Assembly (NCBI GenBank): GCA_946803715.1
Contig: CAMPET010000259.1
Span: 2,204 to 25,063, forward strand
Direction of reading: 5' to 3'
DNA from: Beroe ovata
Lineage: Eukaryota > Ctenophora > Nuda > Beroida > Beroidae
Length of the DNA: 22,860 nt
How positions within the stretch are numbered: position 1 is the first letter of the stretch; each line of letters begins with the position of its first letter. A model generated the notes under the pieces. The model was not told the origin of the DNA. It saw only the letters and a program-made list of their open reading frames with translations, and made no database searches. Both the position numbers and the translations under genes were made by a program. This document shows positions 11,751 through 22,209 of the stretch, in pieces.

Positions 11751-13147
11751 CACATTCTACACAGTTCTAACATTCATACCATCAGCACTATCAAAACCAT
11801 GGTGGACACACATTCTGACGTCATATATACACCAGTGCGTCACTCTTTACAACAAATTACGATTGTTTCAAAGAAGTGACAGCAGCAAGAGACACATTAT
11901 TTCACTGTCAGATCAAGTATGTCAGACTCACACCTGACAGTTGACACCATCTATCTCACATCTGTTCCGTGTTTGTTGTGATAAGAACAAGAGAGGAAAC
12001 GGAAGGACAAATCAAAACACATCTGCCTCACGGAACATGGAAATTTCTAGGAAGTTGCATAGTATGCTAACATACGGAACGCATTTTCGCATTGTGTGTG
12101 ACACTGTGACATATGGGTTTTTTCAAACTTGGACACATACACTAGACCGGCGTGGAACCGGCTTTAGATCTGCATAGAACTGACGCCTGGGGCCTGGCCA
12201 AAGTGGCAAGCGAACCTTTACCCCCCTTGAAAACACGCGAAAGTGTGATCACTGAATTGGGTAAATGAGGATGAAAATGCTTTGGATGTCCCGATGAAAA
12301 CTCGTCGAATTTCCACACGATAGATCAAACTGCTCTGATCTGACCTAGGAGAGCTCAAGAATTGCCAAAGCCGATCGCAGTCAACAACTACGAGGGAGTG
12401 TTTATGAAGGAGTACTTCCTACCATGTTGACAGACACGTTTATTGATAAACCTTCCACCTGCAGTATTTCTATAGCCGTTGTTAATGATATATGGTTGGC
12501 TCGTGTATATCATCGGACTTGACCACACATATAATATGATGTGTTTAAATCCTGGTACACAAGCTTATACTCTTGGTAATCTTAAACTACAGGTCTTGGC
12601 GATCTATAATTGAAAAGAGGAACTGAATTAGGCTGTATGTATACACTATACAGCTATAACATGTAAGGAAGGTCGAGCACCTATAGCAGATAGCCGGCGC
12701 GGCGGTAATTTGAGACAAGTAAAGGTGGTGATTGAGCTGAGGAAGTCTCATTAAGTTAGGACATGGGATTGTGAGTAGAAGGATAAGCTACGAGCATCAG
12801 ATTTGCAATATGATGGTTCAGGTTGAATAGGTCCTGCAGATCCAAAATTCGTGGTAGCTCCAATTTCAAAATTTATGGACGTGAAACCAATGTGGGTTTT
12901 GCATATTTAGGTATATCATGGTAGAGAGCAGTCAACTACTGAAAGAGTTGAGAGAAGGTACGAATGACCGATAAAACCAGAAGCATCATGCCACTCTATG
13001 AACTGTCAATCATAACTGACCCTTGCGCGGAACATAACACAAACCAAAGCTAAGTTCATGACCATTGACCGTCCTATATATCGAGTGAAGGCAGCTGAGT
13101 CAAACATCATGCCGGCGGCCAGGTACCATAATCAGAGAGCCTGTGTG

Positions 13148-13214
13148 CGTAACACACATCCCGCCGTTACACACATCCCGCCGTTACACACTGCCCGCGT
13201 TACACACGTTCCTG
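13148..13214. repeat. 17-bp minisatellite, about four units
   Basis: Units of CGTTACACACATCCCGC: two near-identical 17-bp copies, a 16-bp variant and a decayed fourth copy. It lies in the 3' flank of the channel gene, about 0.6 kb past the stop. Confidence 0.85.
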
Positions 13215-13716
13215 TCAAGAGAAGAGAGAGAGAGTTGTGCGGCTGACCGCACCACTCACACTCCATCCCATGACAATATATTGTGTTGTGACTAATGACT
13301 TGTATATTCTGGATATATAGGAATTACAGTGTCATCTTGTCACAGCTTGACACTACCTCAACCATGTCAAGCTTTCTCAGCCATGTTACAATTCATAGGT
13401 ATAGAGTAACAACTTGAACTAGCATGGACTGTATTTCAACAGGCATTTGCAACTTATGAGGAACTTAAAATTCAGTTCCGCATAAACCGTAGATTTATGG
13501 CAAAAGTGAAACGAGTTGTTAGTATCAATAACTCCAAATAACACCCAATAATACACTGACCAGCAATCTAGTGATATATGGGATTGGGAATGTTATTCAG
13601 AGCCGAATCAATGGCTCGTGAAACATCGTGATTCATTTCACCCAACACTGATGATCACTGTGGTAACGTCACAGAGGAGTTCAAATCTAGATATGCTGAT
13701 TGGGACAAATCAGATT

Positions 13717-13786
13717 CAATCAGTACCAATCAGTGCCAATCAGTATCAATTAGTGCTAATTAGTGCCAATAAGTGCTAATTGATGC
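13717..13786. repeat. 10-bp tandem array, seven units, overlapping the channel stop codon
   Basis: Seven consecutive 10-bp units of the form CAATCAGTGC on the plus strand (GCACTGATTG on the coding strand) run from 13717, with a degenerate unit before them. Units drift from CAATCAG to TAATTAG towards the gene. The last unit, 13777-13786, encodes the final residues of the channel, and its edge completes the TAG at 13776-13778. Confidence 0.85.
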
Positions 13787-16700
13787 CCTTCTCCCTGCAA
13801 ATATAGTCCTCCCAACTGGTTGCAAACTCGCCAAACAACCTAGGTTCCTGGAACCAGGGGTAAGGTTCCGTGCTATAGTTCGAGACGACGGCGTACGCGT
13901 CCTCAATCATGGCGATACACACGGAGAGGACAACGTAGATGAAGAAACAAACGTAGGAGTAGAGGTAGATTTGGGAGAAGATGTAGATGGCGTGTTGGGT
14001 CGGGATGGAGTTGGTTGTTTCTACCATACTGCGGGGGAGAGAGAGAATAGGGGGGGACGAGAAGTCAATTATTTGGTTCTCCTTGGATCTCGCAGGGGGT
14101 TAAAAAGTACTGCAAAAAGAGGGTGAAAGAGGTAGATGTGATATAGGAGGATTGGAAGAGGAATTTTGGAGTAGGGTAATTTGTTATGGAGGTAGGCAAT
14201 AGGCACATGGTGTATTGACGCATAAATACAGAGGGAGGTAGCATTGATGGAAAGTTAATTGGAGTTGCAGAGCTGTCAGAAGGAAAGGAGGGTCAAAAGA
14301 GCAAGACACCCTAGTGTCTGAAGTCAACTCACATGAACGTTGCAAACATGTCGTCCCCGTTGAGCAGGGAGAACAGTGTCTCCAGTGTCAGCCAGAACGT
14401 GCTGAACTTTGTGTTATATGGACTAAGGATTAGCCAGCCACACAACACGTACGCCAGCGAGACAATACTGAAATTGTGTATTCTAAAGTTGGAGGGAGGG
14501 GATTGCAATCATAGGATATTCCTCATCTCCTCATTGAAGAAGGGTTGATCTTATCGGGAATTCTGATCACAAGCAACTTTCTACTTTGAAGAGATCACTG
14601 AATATGTTGGCATTGTTTTGAAAACCCAAACTCACATCACGCAAACCATGAATCGGGCAAGATGCGGCATGGCCACCACGATAGTGTTGATTATGGAGGA
14701 GTAGTGCCGACTGAATGTCAGATATCGTAGCAATCCAAGGTAAGACAACCACACCCCAATACCTAGGAATCGAAAAGAGGATTTAGATTCGCGACGTCAG
14801 ATGGAATTGAATCACACGGAAACTCCTGATTCTGGGCACTTGAAACCCTGTAATGGTTTTCAGAACAAATACTGAGTACTAACCAAGAAGTAGAGTACAC
14901 ATATCAAAGTAGTACTGTATTCCCAGATCTATGAGTGTTTTCAGGGTTGCAGATGTCAGGAGTAGCATATCTGCTATCAGGATACAGATATGCCAGTAGT
15001 TTAGAAAACTGAGTCTTTCCGCCCTGTTTAGCTTTCGTTTATACGTGTTCCTGTGAAATTGTAGTGGGATGAGAGATCGCAGGATTCATGGCGGAGGAGT
15101 CAGAAAGCTGGCAAATAATCAAGAAATTGCAGAGTCCTATAATGACCATGCATTGCACAACCTATGATCAATATTTCGATGACTCACTCAATGAAATCCC
15201 GCGTGGTAACATAAAGTGACCGGGAGTTAAGCATCCTCTTAATGATGCTCACTGTTGACACCAACGACACCAGGATTACAGAGATATCGAGAGCGATGTA
15301 GCAGTAGTAGGTGGTGTTGTCATCGAGTGTGAAATCAGGCGTCCCACCATCACCTCCACCACCTTTGTCACCTGGTGTCACCACCGGTGCTGTTTTCATA
15401 ATCAACTCGTACTCCATCATAGAGTCCAGCTCGAGCCCTGTTTCCATGGAGTTCTGCAACACGAAATGGAATATAACGGTGAATGGGGATTGGTGCGATT
15501 GATCAATCATTTTCAATCCTCGAGTGGTTATAACATAACTTACACAGCTAAATATGTACCACAGACATTGATAGAGCAATGATCAAAACGAGATTGTCGT
15601 GTTCTCGCGGGAAACTTACCGAGAAGGTCAGTGTGTAAGTAATGTTGACACTGTGAGGTTTACTCAGATATCGTATGAGGAGGAGATGCAGTTGGAACCC
15701 GAACTTGTACCTTGAGAAAGAAAAACAGGCTGAGGTCAGACAACATAGTTTTTGTGATTTCAAGATTTTGAATTTTGTCATCAGTACCAAAATCGGCTGG
15801 AATAAGAAGCGTCGTACTCACTCTAAGAGGCCTTGTTCAAATGGTTTAACTGAAAAGTTATCTCTTTGCTCCAAAACACAATTATAATCACACCTGATGA
15901 AGTAGAACATGAAATGGTGTTGGATAACTTTGCAAAGCATCTTAAGGTGTTTCTTATAGGATTCGATGAGTCCAGAAAAGAAGTTTGATTCTCCTCGAAT
16001 ACCTATCACTCACAGCGGGCATTGAATAGCTATGTTGTGCTCTAGGATGGTTTTGTTCCAGGTTACATTCCAATTCTCATCGATATTCACTTCGGCGTAG
16101 TGCGATATACCCACCTACAGAACATATCATATTTTGAAAGTGTAATCAGGGGACAGGTATGGGAGGTTAGGGTAACCAAGCGCCCTCCCTGATACCCTCT
16201 CATTTCCCTGGTACCTCTTCGTTTCTTCTAGCCCCATTCATTCCCCTGGTATCCCCTACCCTCTCATTCCCCCTGGTACCCCCTACCCTCTCATTTCATC
16301 TGGTACCGCCTACCCTCTCATTCCCCCTGGTACCCCCTATACCTGTACAGGAGGAGGGTACTCGGGGTTCAGCCCATTTGGGTACCCCAGCAGTGATATG
16401 GCCATCTCTGATAAACAGAAGTACTGTCCCACGGCCAGGGTAGTGATATTTTCCAACTCATCGAAACTGTACACTTTGTCCAGACCGTCTGTGAAACTCT
16501 GAAGGAAGGGGCAGGAGTTTGAATTGCCAGAAACAATGACGGAAATGTACTCACTATAGCATAGTATAGGAACTACCTAGTAGTGCTACTATCTAAGTTA
16601 CGTTTTTGAAAGCTGAGCACTCCGCTGAAGATCCCTTAAACTAGATTTGGGATAAATGATCCATCATACCGGCACGAGCAGTGAACTGATAGTATCCTCA

Positions 16701-18156
16701 ATTTCCGCCACTGCAGTTTTCAGCCCGTAGTTGTTGTTACTCAGGGTTATGGCCATGGACGTGATGAGACATGTCTTGAAGAACTGGGAAACAAGATGAT
16801 AGTACGCGCGCTCCTGGACAGCTTTTCCAGAATGTTCAAGTTCCAAATGAAATATATCTTTGCCATATTGCATAGTAAAACTAAATAAGTGAGCTGAAGA
16901 GTGAAGATGAAATTTATCTGTCTCAGCTCAGGTTTATACCTGAACAAGGAATATCCAAGGTCGTCGTGCCATCTGCTTCAATCTATTCCGCTTCGCAAAG
17001 TAAGTTCTAAGCTTTTCTCTGAGGGCCTGCGATTTCATAAAATTAAATAACTACTCGTCATCACAGTGTGCCCCTGCAGTCAGTGGTGAGTGACCGCTGA
17101 TAAGTGTAATGCTGCGAACTGTTCACTTACTCACGTGATATTCCGGTAGGTGCTGGTGGATAAAGGGCGTGGTCGACAGGTCTGGATCTGTGCCAGACAT
17201 CGAATCACTGCTCACTATGGAGGCAGGGGTGGAGGGGAATTGGGAGGGAATCTTGGTCTGGGATGTCACACTCAGGCGCGCATGCTGTTGTTGCTCCACG
17301 GCCGGTGGTCTGTGATTTGTCCATGGGGCCACCTGGCTGCTGCGACCTGAGATGAGGAGTAGAGGTAATGTGTGATATGAAATATGGGAAGGGGCTGGGA
17401 ATCCCTCCCATTGCCAATTATCCCCCTCCCCCAGCTTGCATATTGTGATCACTAACGTCTGTCATAGTACATTCTCTCCCCTTCATACGAGTAGTTAATG
17501 GCATATGACATGTTGTTCAATGCACATTTATCAACTATCAAGGATCAAATGATAACTGACGTGCGTTGCACAATGATAAACAGTAGGAGGGGTGCTGCGA
17601 ACAAGCACAGTAATATATTCCTAAACCAAATAGTATCTCGATGGAAATTGATTCCATGTATAAGAGGCTATCAAATGCAAATAAAAGTCATATGTTGGTG
17701 GTAACATGATAGCAGTGATACTCAGATAAGAAACAAAGCTTTGAGCTGAAGGCATCGCGTCGATTTCAGATAACTCACCACCATAGTTCTGAGTATTTTG
17801 GATATCGCATGGAACGTGTTGAGAAATATTTGCACCAAAAGTAGTCCGCATAGAATCGTCAACGGTCAATTATCCTAGAGAACACTATAACAATTACCGT
17901 GATAGGAGGGAGGTCGTGAAGGGGCCGCGAATTCAGAAGACTGGAACGAGACGAAGGACCCGGCGGTTGTGTGGAAAGAAAGATCTGTGAGCATAGATGG
18001 CGCTTGTTGGGGTGGAGCTAAACCGGACGGATTATCCGTCATGAGAGAATAGGAGCCTACACTCAGTGAGAGTGGATCGTACTGATGTTGATCGTCCGAG
18101 GGAACGGCTAGGAGTGTGGGGACGTGATGATCAGAAGCGTAATCGGTGTTCGACAT
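13776..18156 (-). CDS. Mucolipin-family (TRPML) endolysosomal cation channel, complete, 13 coding exons
   Basis: Exons in transcript order: 18156-17898, 17346-17135, 17026-16940, 16783-16670, 16498-16343, 16114-16014, 15893-15822, 15710-15620, 15453-15188, 15050-14884, 14762-14636, 14467-14333, 14028-13776. All junctions are GT-AG and phases match, giving 2040 nt and 679 residues. Seen in the protein: a Ser/Pro-rich cytosolic N-terminus (1-157) with PPSY at 82-85; a basic segment (KLRTYFAKRNRLK) before TM1 (about 179-200), like the phosphoinositide-binding stretch of mucolipins; a large luminal domain (about 201-412) with several N-x-S/T sites; TM2 near 413-435; TM3 near 471-492; TM4 near 501-522; TM5 near 543-565; pore motif LNGDDMFATF at 586-595; TM6 near 612-637 (IYLYSYVCFFIYVVLS). 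The family conducts Ca2+, Fe2+ and other cations out of late endosomes and lysosomes and is opened by PI(3,5)P2. Human MCOLN1 has 580 residues; the excess here is mostly N-terminal. The C-tail (638-679) is short and lacks the family's cysteine cluster. The family call is firm; the paralogue is not assignable. Confidence 0.93.
16197..16342. repeat. 27-bp minisatellite in channel intron 5, G-rich in the transcript
   Basis: CTCTCATT recurs at 16261, 16288 and 16315, a strict 27-bp period, with degenerate copies back to 16197. A unit reads roughly CTCTCATTCCCCCTGGTACC and then CCCTACC. The array fills most of the 228-bp intron between exons 5 and 6 and starts a few bases after the donor at 16342. 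On the transcribed strand it presents repeated GGG to GGGGG runs. Confidence 0.85.
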
Positions 18157-18498
18157 CGTGTCTCGGAGTTCACGCAGCGAAGTGGGTACTGGTGAGAGGG
18201 AACTTTGGTCTTTGAGCCCCGAACAAATCCCAAGTCAGATAGCGGAACTATCCTCTGATGAAGAGCACCATATGGAATTGAACAGAAATCAATCGAAAAG
18301 TGTGAACAATACTAGTGCTATGTACGTGTGATTCAAGGAACCAGCTCCTAAAAATATCAAATTATTTTCTGAAGGATAAATTGCATATGAGATAACAATG
18401 CTTTCCCTTTGCGCTTTCATGAAGTTGTAAAGTCGTAGGTTGAGCAAAACGTGGGGTAGAGTTTCACTTCCAGAGCAGTGAAATATCTAGAAACAGAA

Positions 18499-18622
18499 CC
18501 ACGTGGCTACGTCTTACGTCACGAGTTTTTGACAATATTAAGTCAGGAGAACAGTTCATCTCTGTTCATCTTCTCCGATATGCCCCTATCACAAGTGACG
18601 CATGACGTCACGGGTGACGTCA
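18499..18622. promoter_or_regulatory. Cluster of CRE/ATF-like sites with a palindromic E-box upstream of the channel gene
   Basis: Two perfect TGACGTCA palindromes lie at 18603-18610 and 18615-18622, exactly 12 bp apart. A TGACG half-site at 18596-18600 and a one-mismatch site TTACGTCA at 18514-18521 sit beside them. CACGTG at 18500-18505 is an E-box core, the core also used by the TFEB/MiT factors that control lysosomal genes in vertebrates. The cluster is about 350-450 bp upstream of the channel start codon and between the two genes. Binding is inferred from the motifs alone. Confidence 0.5.
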
Positions 18623-18687
18623 CGACTAGTTGGAGTCTTACTTCCAATGCGCATGGTTACTATCAAAAATGTCGAAAACATACTCAC

Positions 18688-18815
18688 CATCCTATTCGTC
18701 AACCATTGGTCATGGTTTCCATTATCTTGAGAGCAAGAGTGGTGTTTCCACAGGCAGGAATTTGTGAGAGAATCCATCCACCGTCTCTTGCAGACAGGAC
18801 TAACGTTTCGGCCAT
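18688..18815 (-). other. Possible untranslated first exon of the channel gene with a 38-codon upstream ORF
   Basis: On the minus strand an ATG in good context (ATCATGG, 18815-18813) opens a 38-codon frame beginning MAETLVLSARDGGW and ending at a TGA (18699-18701). Just downstream is a strong donor, GATG followed by GTGAGTATG, after position 18688. A pyrimidine-rich acceptor, CTCTCACCAG, ends at 18189, 32 bases before the channel ATG. Joining the two would give a spliced 5' leader whose upstream frame ends before the main start. The 5' limit of such an exon is unknown. This is inference from splice-site quality only; the frame could also belong to a separate small gene. Confidence 0.25.
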
Positions 18816-19077
18816 GATGTGACTTCCTATACTATGTGATGTGAACAGCGTGAGTATTCATAAGATGGAAGTGCAATGATAGAATTCAAAGGGGGCTTTC
18901 CAAAACGGAATTTCAATAAAATACATGTCAGGACAATTCTTCAATCAAACAACGAGGTAATGTTTATCATCCTCAAGTGCAAATATAAAGCGTGTCAATA
19001 ACAAGATAAACCTTGGGTTTCGTGTAAACCCGCGCTTTTTGTTACTATAAATAGATCACAGATAGTTCCACAATGGT

Positions 19078-19083
19078 TTTATT
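19078..19083 (-). terminator. Probable poly(A) signal AATAAA of the SLAIN-like gene
   Basis: AATAAA on the minus strand lies about 365 bases after the stop codon at 19449. I saw no earlier canonical hexamer in the AT-rich stretch between. A small perfect hairpin (GAATCAAT, 5-base loop, ATTGATTC) lies just before it at 19118-19138. No comparable AATAAA was found downstream of the channel gene's stop. Confidence 0.45.
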
Positions 19084-19448
19084 ACAATTTGTTCATTACA
19101 TTTTCAAATAAAATATAGAATCAATGTAATATTGATTCGTATCATAGTAAAGGAAGTATTTGCACTGAATCACTAAACTTTTTCCGAAATGAGGTTTACT
19201 CATGCCATACAAATTCTTGTGGTACCATATATAATCACTGCAAAACTTAATAAAAATTTAACATAAAATTAAAATCAAATACATAATATTTAAGTTCACC
19301 AAGTCTACAATTTTGAATTCATCGGGAAAGCAAAAGAGAAGCCTATTCTTTTACGATGACATACACAGTGAAATAATGCCAGTTTCGGACGACTATTTCA
19401 AGCTTAATATGAATCAAATCTTTTCTTATCTCTCATTCTGTCGAAGTA

Positions 19449-20769
19449 TTAGTAGCAGCCTTCGTCCCACGATCCTTTTTGCCTAGCTGCCGGCTTCTTG
19501 ATACTGCTCCTTGGAATTCGACCTAGTAATCAATACAGAATTATAAAACTAAAGTCCGATTAATAACAGCATACTATTCTCGATATTGAAAATTCACGAA
19601 GTCTACAAAGCGGGAGCATACCTCCCCGAGCAATACCACTCCCTCCTCTGACAATGCCTGAGCTGGGTTTTGGGATACCGCCCCTTCCCGCGGCACTTCC
19701 CCCTATAGCAGCAGGTTTTTGTATCCCACTCGGTTTCTGAATCCCTGATTTGGCTGAAACTAGGGATGGAAATACGGTTAGTCAATCGATTGCGGGGATC
19801 GAGTAGAATAATAGAATCTGAGTAAAAAGAAGGAGTACCAACTACCAACCTGATTTTGTCCGTGAAGATGGTTGAGACAGTGACCGTGGCGAAGGATGAC
19901 TCTTGGGTGTGGACGAAGATTTGGACTCGTGTTCCGATCGCTCGTTCCTCGGTGACGATTCTTGAGACGACGATGAAGTGGCTTGAGGTGGCTGCGTTCG
20001 ATTAGGACGAGTCATAGTGGCAGTGTTTACCCGTGGACGAGCGAGACCTCGGCCTCGGGTTGAGAGCGGCGCAGTGACGGCCCTCTTGGGCGGCAACTCC
20101 TCCGCATTATTCTGTTCACTCTCGTCTTTCATCAGGAAGCTGTCGACAGAACTACTGCCGAGAAGACTAGGCTGTTCTTCACTGGAATGAGATGTTCGGA
20201 CTGGGCGTGATATTCCTGAGATGAGAGTCAATTCATGTGGAGGACATCCAACTAAATCATCATCATGTGAAACTTATGTTTATAGAGAAAGTTATACAAG
20301 TTATACTCGGAATTTAACACACACCTGAAGTTCTGGATCGAGGTGCACTGACTGACTTTCTGGCGACTCCCCCACCTCTAATACTCCTTGCTGGCGGCTT
20401 TAGATGAGAATCTTGTACTGCAATGTCGCAAGAAGGATAAAACTAGGTTGTCATAAGTTCAATTAAATCCTATGGAACGTTTCCAAAGAAGTCACTTACC
20501 TTCCGCTTTTTCACTATCTGCTCTACTTGATTCACTGGTCACATCATTGACATCGTGTGGAGTAGGGAGGGGTTGAGATGGAGAGGGAGTGTGAAATGGA
20601 TCAAGCACGTGGTTATTCAACCCTGGAGGGACAAGATGGTATCGCTTGCAGTTCGAACGTTAAATACAAGACTATTTTCACATTTGACGCAGAGGCTGAT
20701 TCTATATTGAAACGGGTGACTAACCTCTATTCTCGACTTTTCGCTTGCTAGAAAGTCTCTGTAGGGGAG
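19449..20769 (-). CDS. 3' part of a probable SLAIN-motif microtubule plus-end-tracking protein, six exons
   Basis: Exons in transcript order: 20769-20725, 20622-20500, 20417-20325, 20215-19850, 19753-19622, 19522-19449. Every intron has GT-AG ends and every junction is phase 1, giving about 276 residues to a TAA at 19449-19451. The first exon starts with two bases of a split codon, so at least one upstream exon is missing. The protein is disordered-looking, basic and rich in Ser, Pro, Arg and Gly. A short LQRLSSKRKVENR segment comes first, then S/P-rich linkers. The last two exons carry repeats of SGI-Q/P-K-P type, and the tail is GSWDEGCY. From memory, vertebrate SLAIN1/2 end in a closely similar Ser-Trp-acidic-Gly-Cys-Tyr tail and carry related Ile-Pro repeats. 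SLAIN proteins link EB and CLIP proteins to the microtubule polymerase ch-TOG. The SLAIN motifs themselves are not in these exons, so the call is probable, not certain. Another basic microtubule-binding protein is the alternative. Confidence 0.6.
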
Positions 20770-20777
20770 CTGAAACG

Positions 20778-20820
20778 AGAATGAGCTGTGAAAAAAAAAT
20801 AAAAGAATGAGCTGTGAAAA
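20778..20820. repeat. Duplicated 17-bp 3' splice-site-like block upstream of a SLAIN-like exon
   Basis: AGAATGAGCTGTGAAAA occurs at 20778-20794 and 20804-20820. On the coding strand each copy reads as a pyrimidine tract ending CACAG, giving two extra acceptor-like sites ahead of the TTTCAG acceptor that I used at 20770. Confidence 0.8.
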
Positions 20821-22209
20821 TCTAAATGATACCCCAAAACAGAGATATCACGCGACGTAATTTCTACACACCGCCCAAAATGACAGCGCGTGAAAACATG
20901 AATCACCAGGATTTCTATTGTCGCGCGTTCCGTTTAGTTGCGCGTTTTGCCACTTGTGACTTGTGTAGAATACATGACAAAAAGTTTCGCCAGGATCCAA
21001 CTAGAACTCGTTAATCCATTTTTTAAATTTCTCATTTCTCACTTCGATACGTGTTAATATTAAAAAGGTTTTATCTTAGCGTCTATTCTGCAGTTAACAA
21101 CTGCCAAATAAGGTGCGATAGCCATTTTCCTCGATGAATGAAGGGTGGTGAAAGGAATAAGGATTTCCGGTTACTTACCAAACAACAATTATTGACGTCT
21201 CATTTATTACCAAGCAGAACAACATACTCGAATTGGATATGGAAGTCCAGATTATAGATGTTGACACTACGTAATCTATAACTAATCATGCCTAATTATC
21301 AGCGTATTAAGGATTGATTAACAAACTTCATTTCTGCATCAAGCAGTACCACGCAAATTGCGTATTACTATACCTACATCAATGTTAACTGAATGTCTGC
21401 TTAGCAATAACTTGCTTTATTCTGACGAGAACTTGCATTGTAATGTGTATATGATGGGGAATTGCTCCCTATTCTGCAATAGGTCTCTCAAATTTCTCTT
21501 CATCAACTTGAAAGAGATTTGGATTCAATCACTGTGATTAAACATACTATGTCTCCTCTTAGGACTAAATTCCTCGGACGAACGATGAAATCAAAATGTT
21601 CCAGACGATATTTGTTGAGTTCCTGGCGACTTCATTTTCAAGTCCCACACTCAAATCGTTCCTGTAACTCAGACAAGACTAGCCACCAGACACATATCAC
21701 TATTTCGGAAATTACAAACATATCTGAGATAACAGACAATATTGCAGACGTACTCAGAACTAATTCTGGTCGGTACCTACTCCACCAGATTTCACACAAC
21801 TACCGAGCTTGTCGGGTAACAATATAATAGTAATCACGTAAGACAAAGCTATATCATACGGCATACCCAGTATTTTGGGTGAAACAATCAGTCACAGATG
21901 ATGACATCAGTGGAGCTACCCCAATTGACGTAATGACATTTACCACGTGATGCTATATTTAGAATATGTAGGCTTCTCGCGTGTATCTCATTACATAATA
22001 AACATGACATGGAATGTGAGACACACACATGTAGCACGTCAAATCTTTAGTTTTATGAAGGAGTAACGGCGCAACATTTATGATTTATCAGCTTTATCAT
22101 TATCGATAGGTAGAGAGTTAATAACATATCGAGAATCAAACGCCCAAAACGCTTAGAACTATTCTCAAAAGGCCGTGAAAATGAGCAGAGAAAGGATAGC
22201 TTTCGGATC

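Larger units (their letters stand above)
10236..13716. other. Gene-poor region between the orphan exon and the channel gene
   Basis: It holds the inverted repeat, the TGTACA cluster and the 17-bp array listed separately. A 102-codon plus frame (10249-10557) and a 100-codon minus frame (10356-10658) overlap each other and match nothing I know. Confidence 0.6.

Noticed and set aside
13717-13786. CRISPR-like array
   Set aside because: Units are contiguous 10-mers without spacers, in an animal genome; this is an ordinary minisatellite.
15311-15502. Plus-strand frame with a Pro run
   Set aside because: It is the shadow of channel exon 9; the Pro run is the antisense of the Gly-rich loop.
18478-18822. 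114-codon plus-strand frame starting divergently from the channel gene
   Set aside because: It reads through the CRE cluster and is the antisense of the candidate leader exon. Composition is not protein-like and no domain is visible.
20826-21014. 62-codon plus frame rich in Arg and His, possibly a zinc-finger fragment
   Set aside because: The Cys and His spacing fits no known finger, and the stretch is more simply CpG-rich upstream or intronic DNA.
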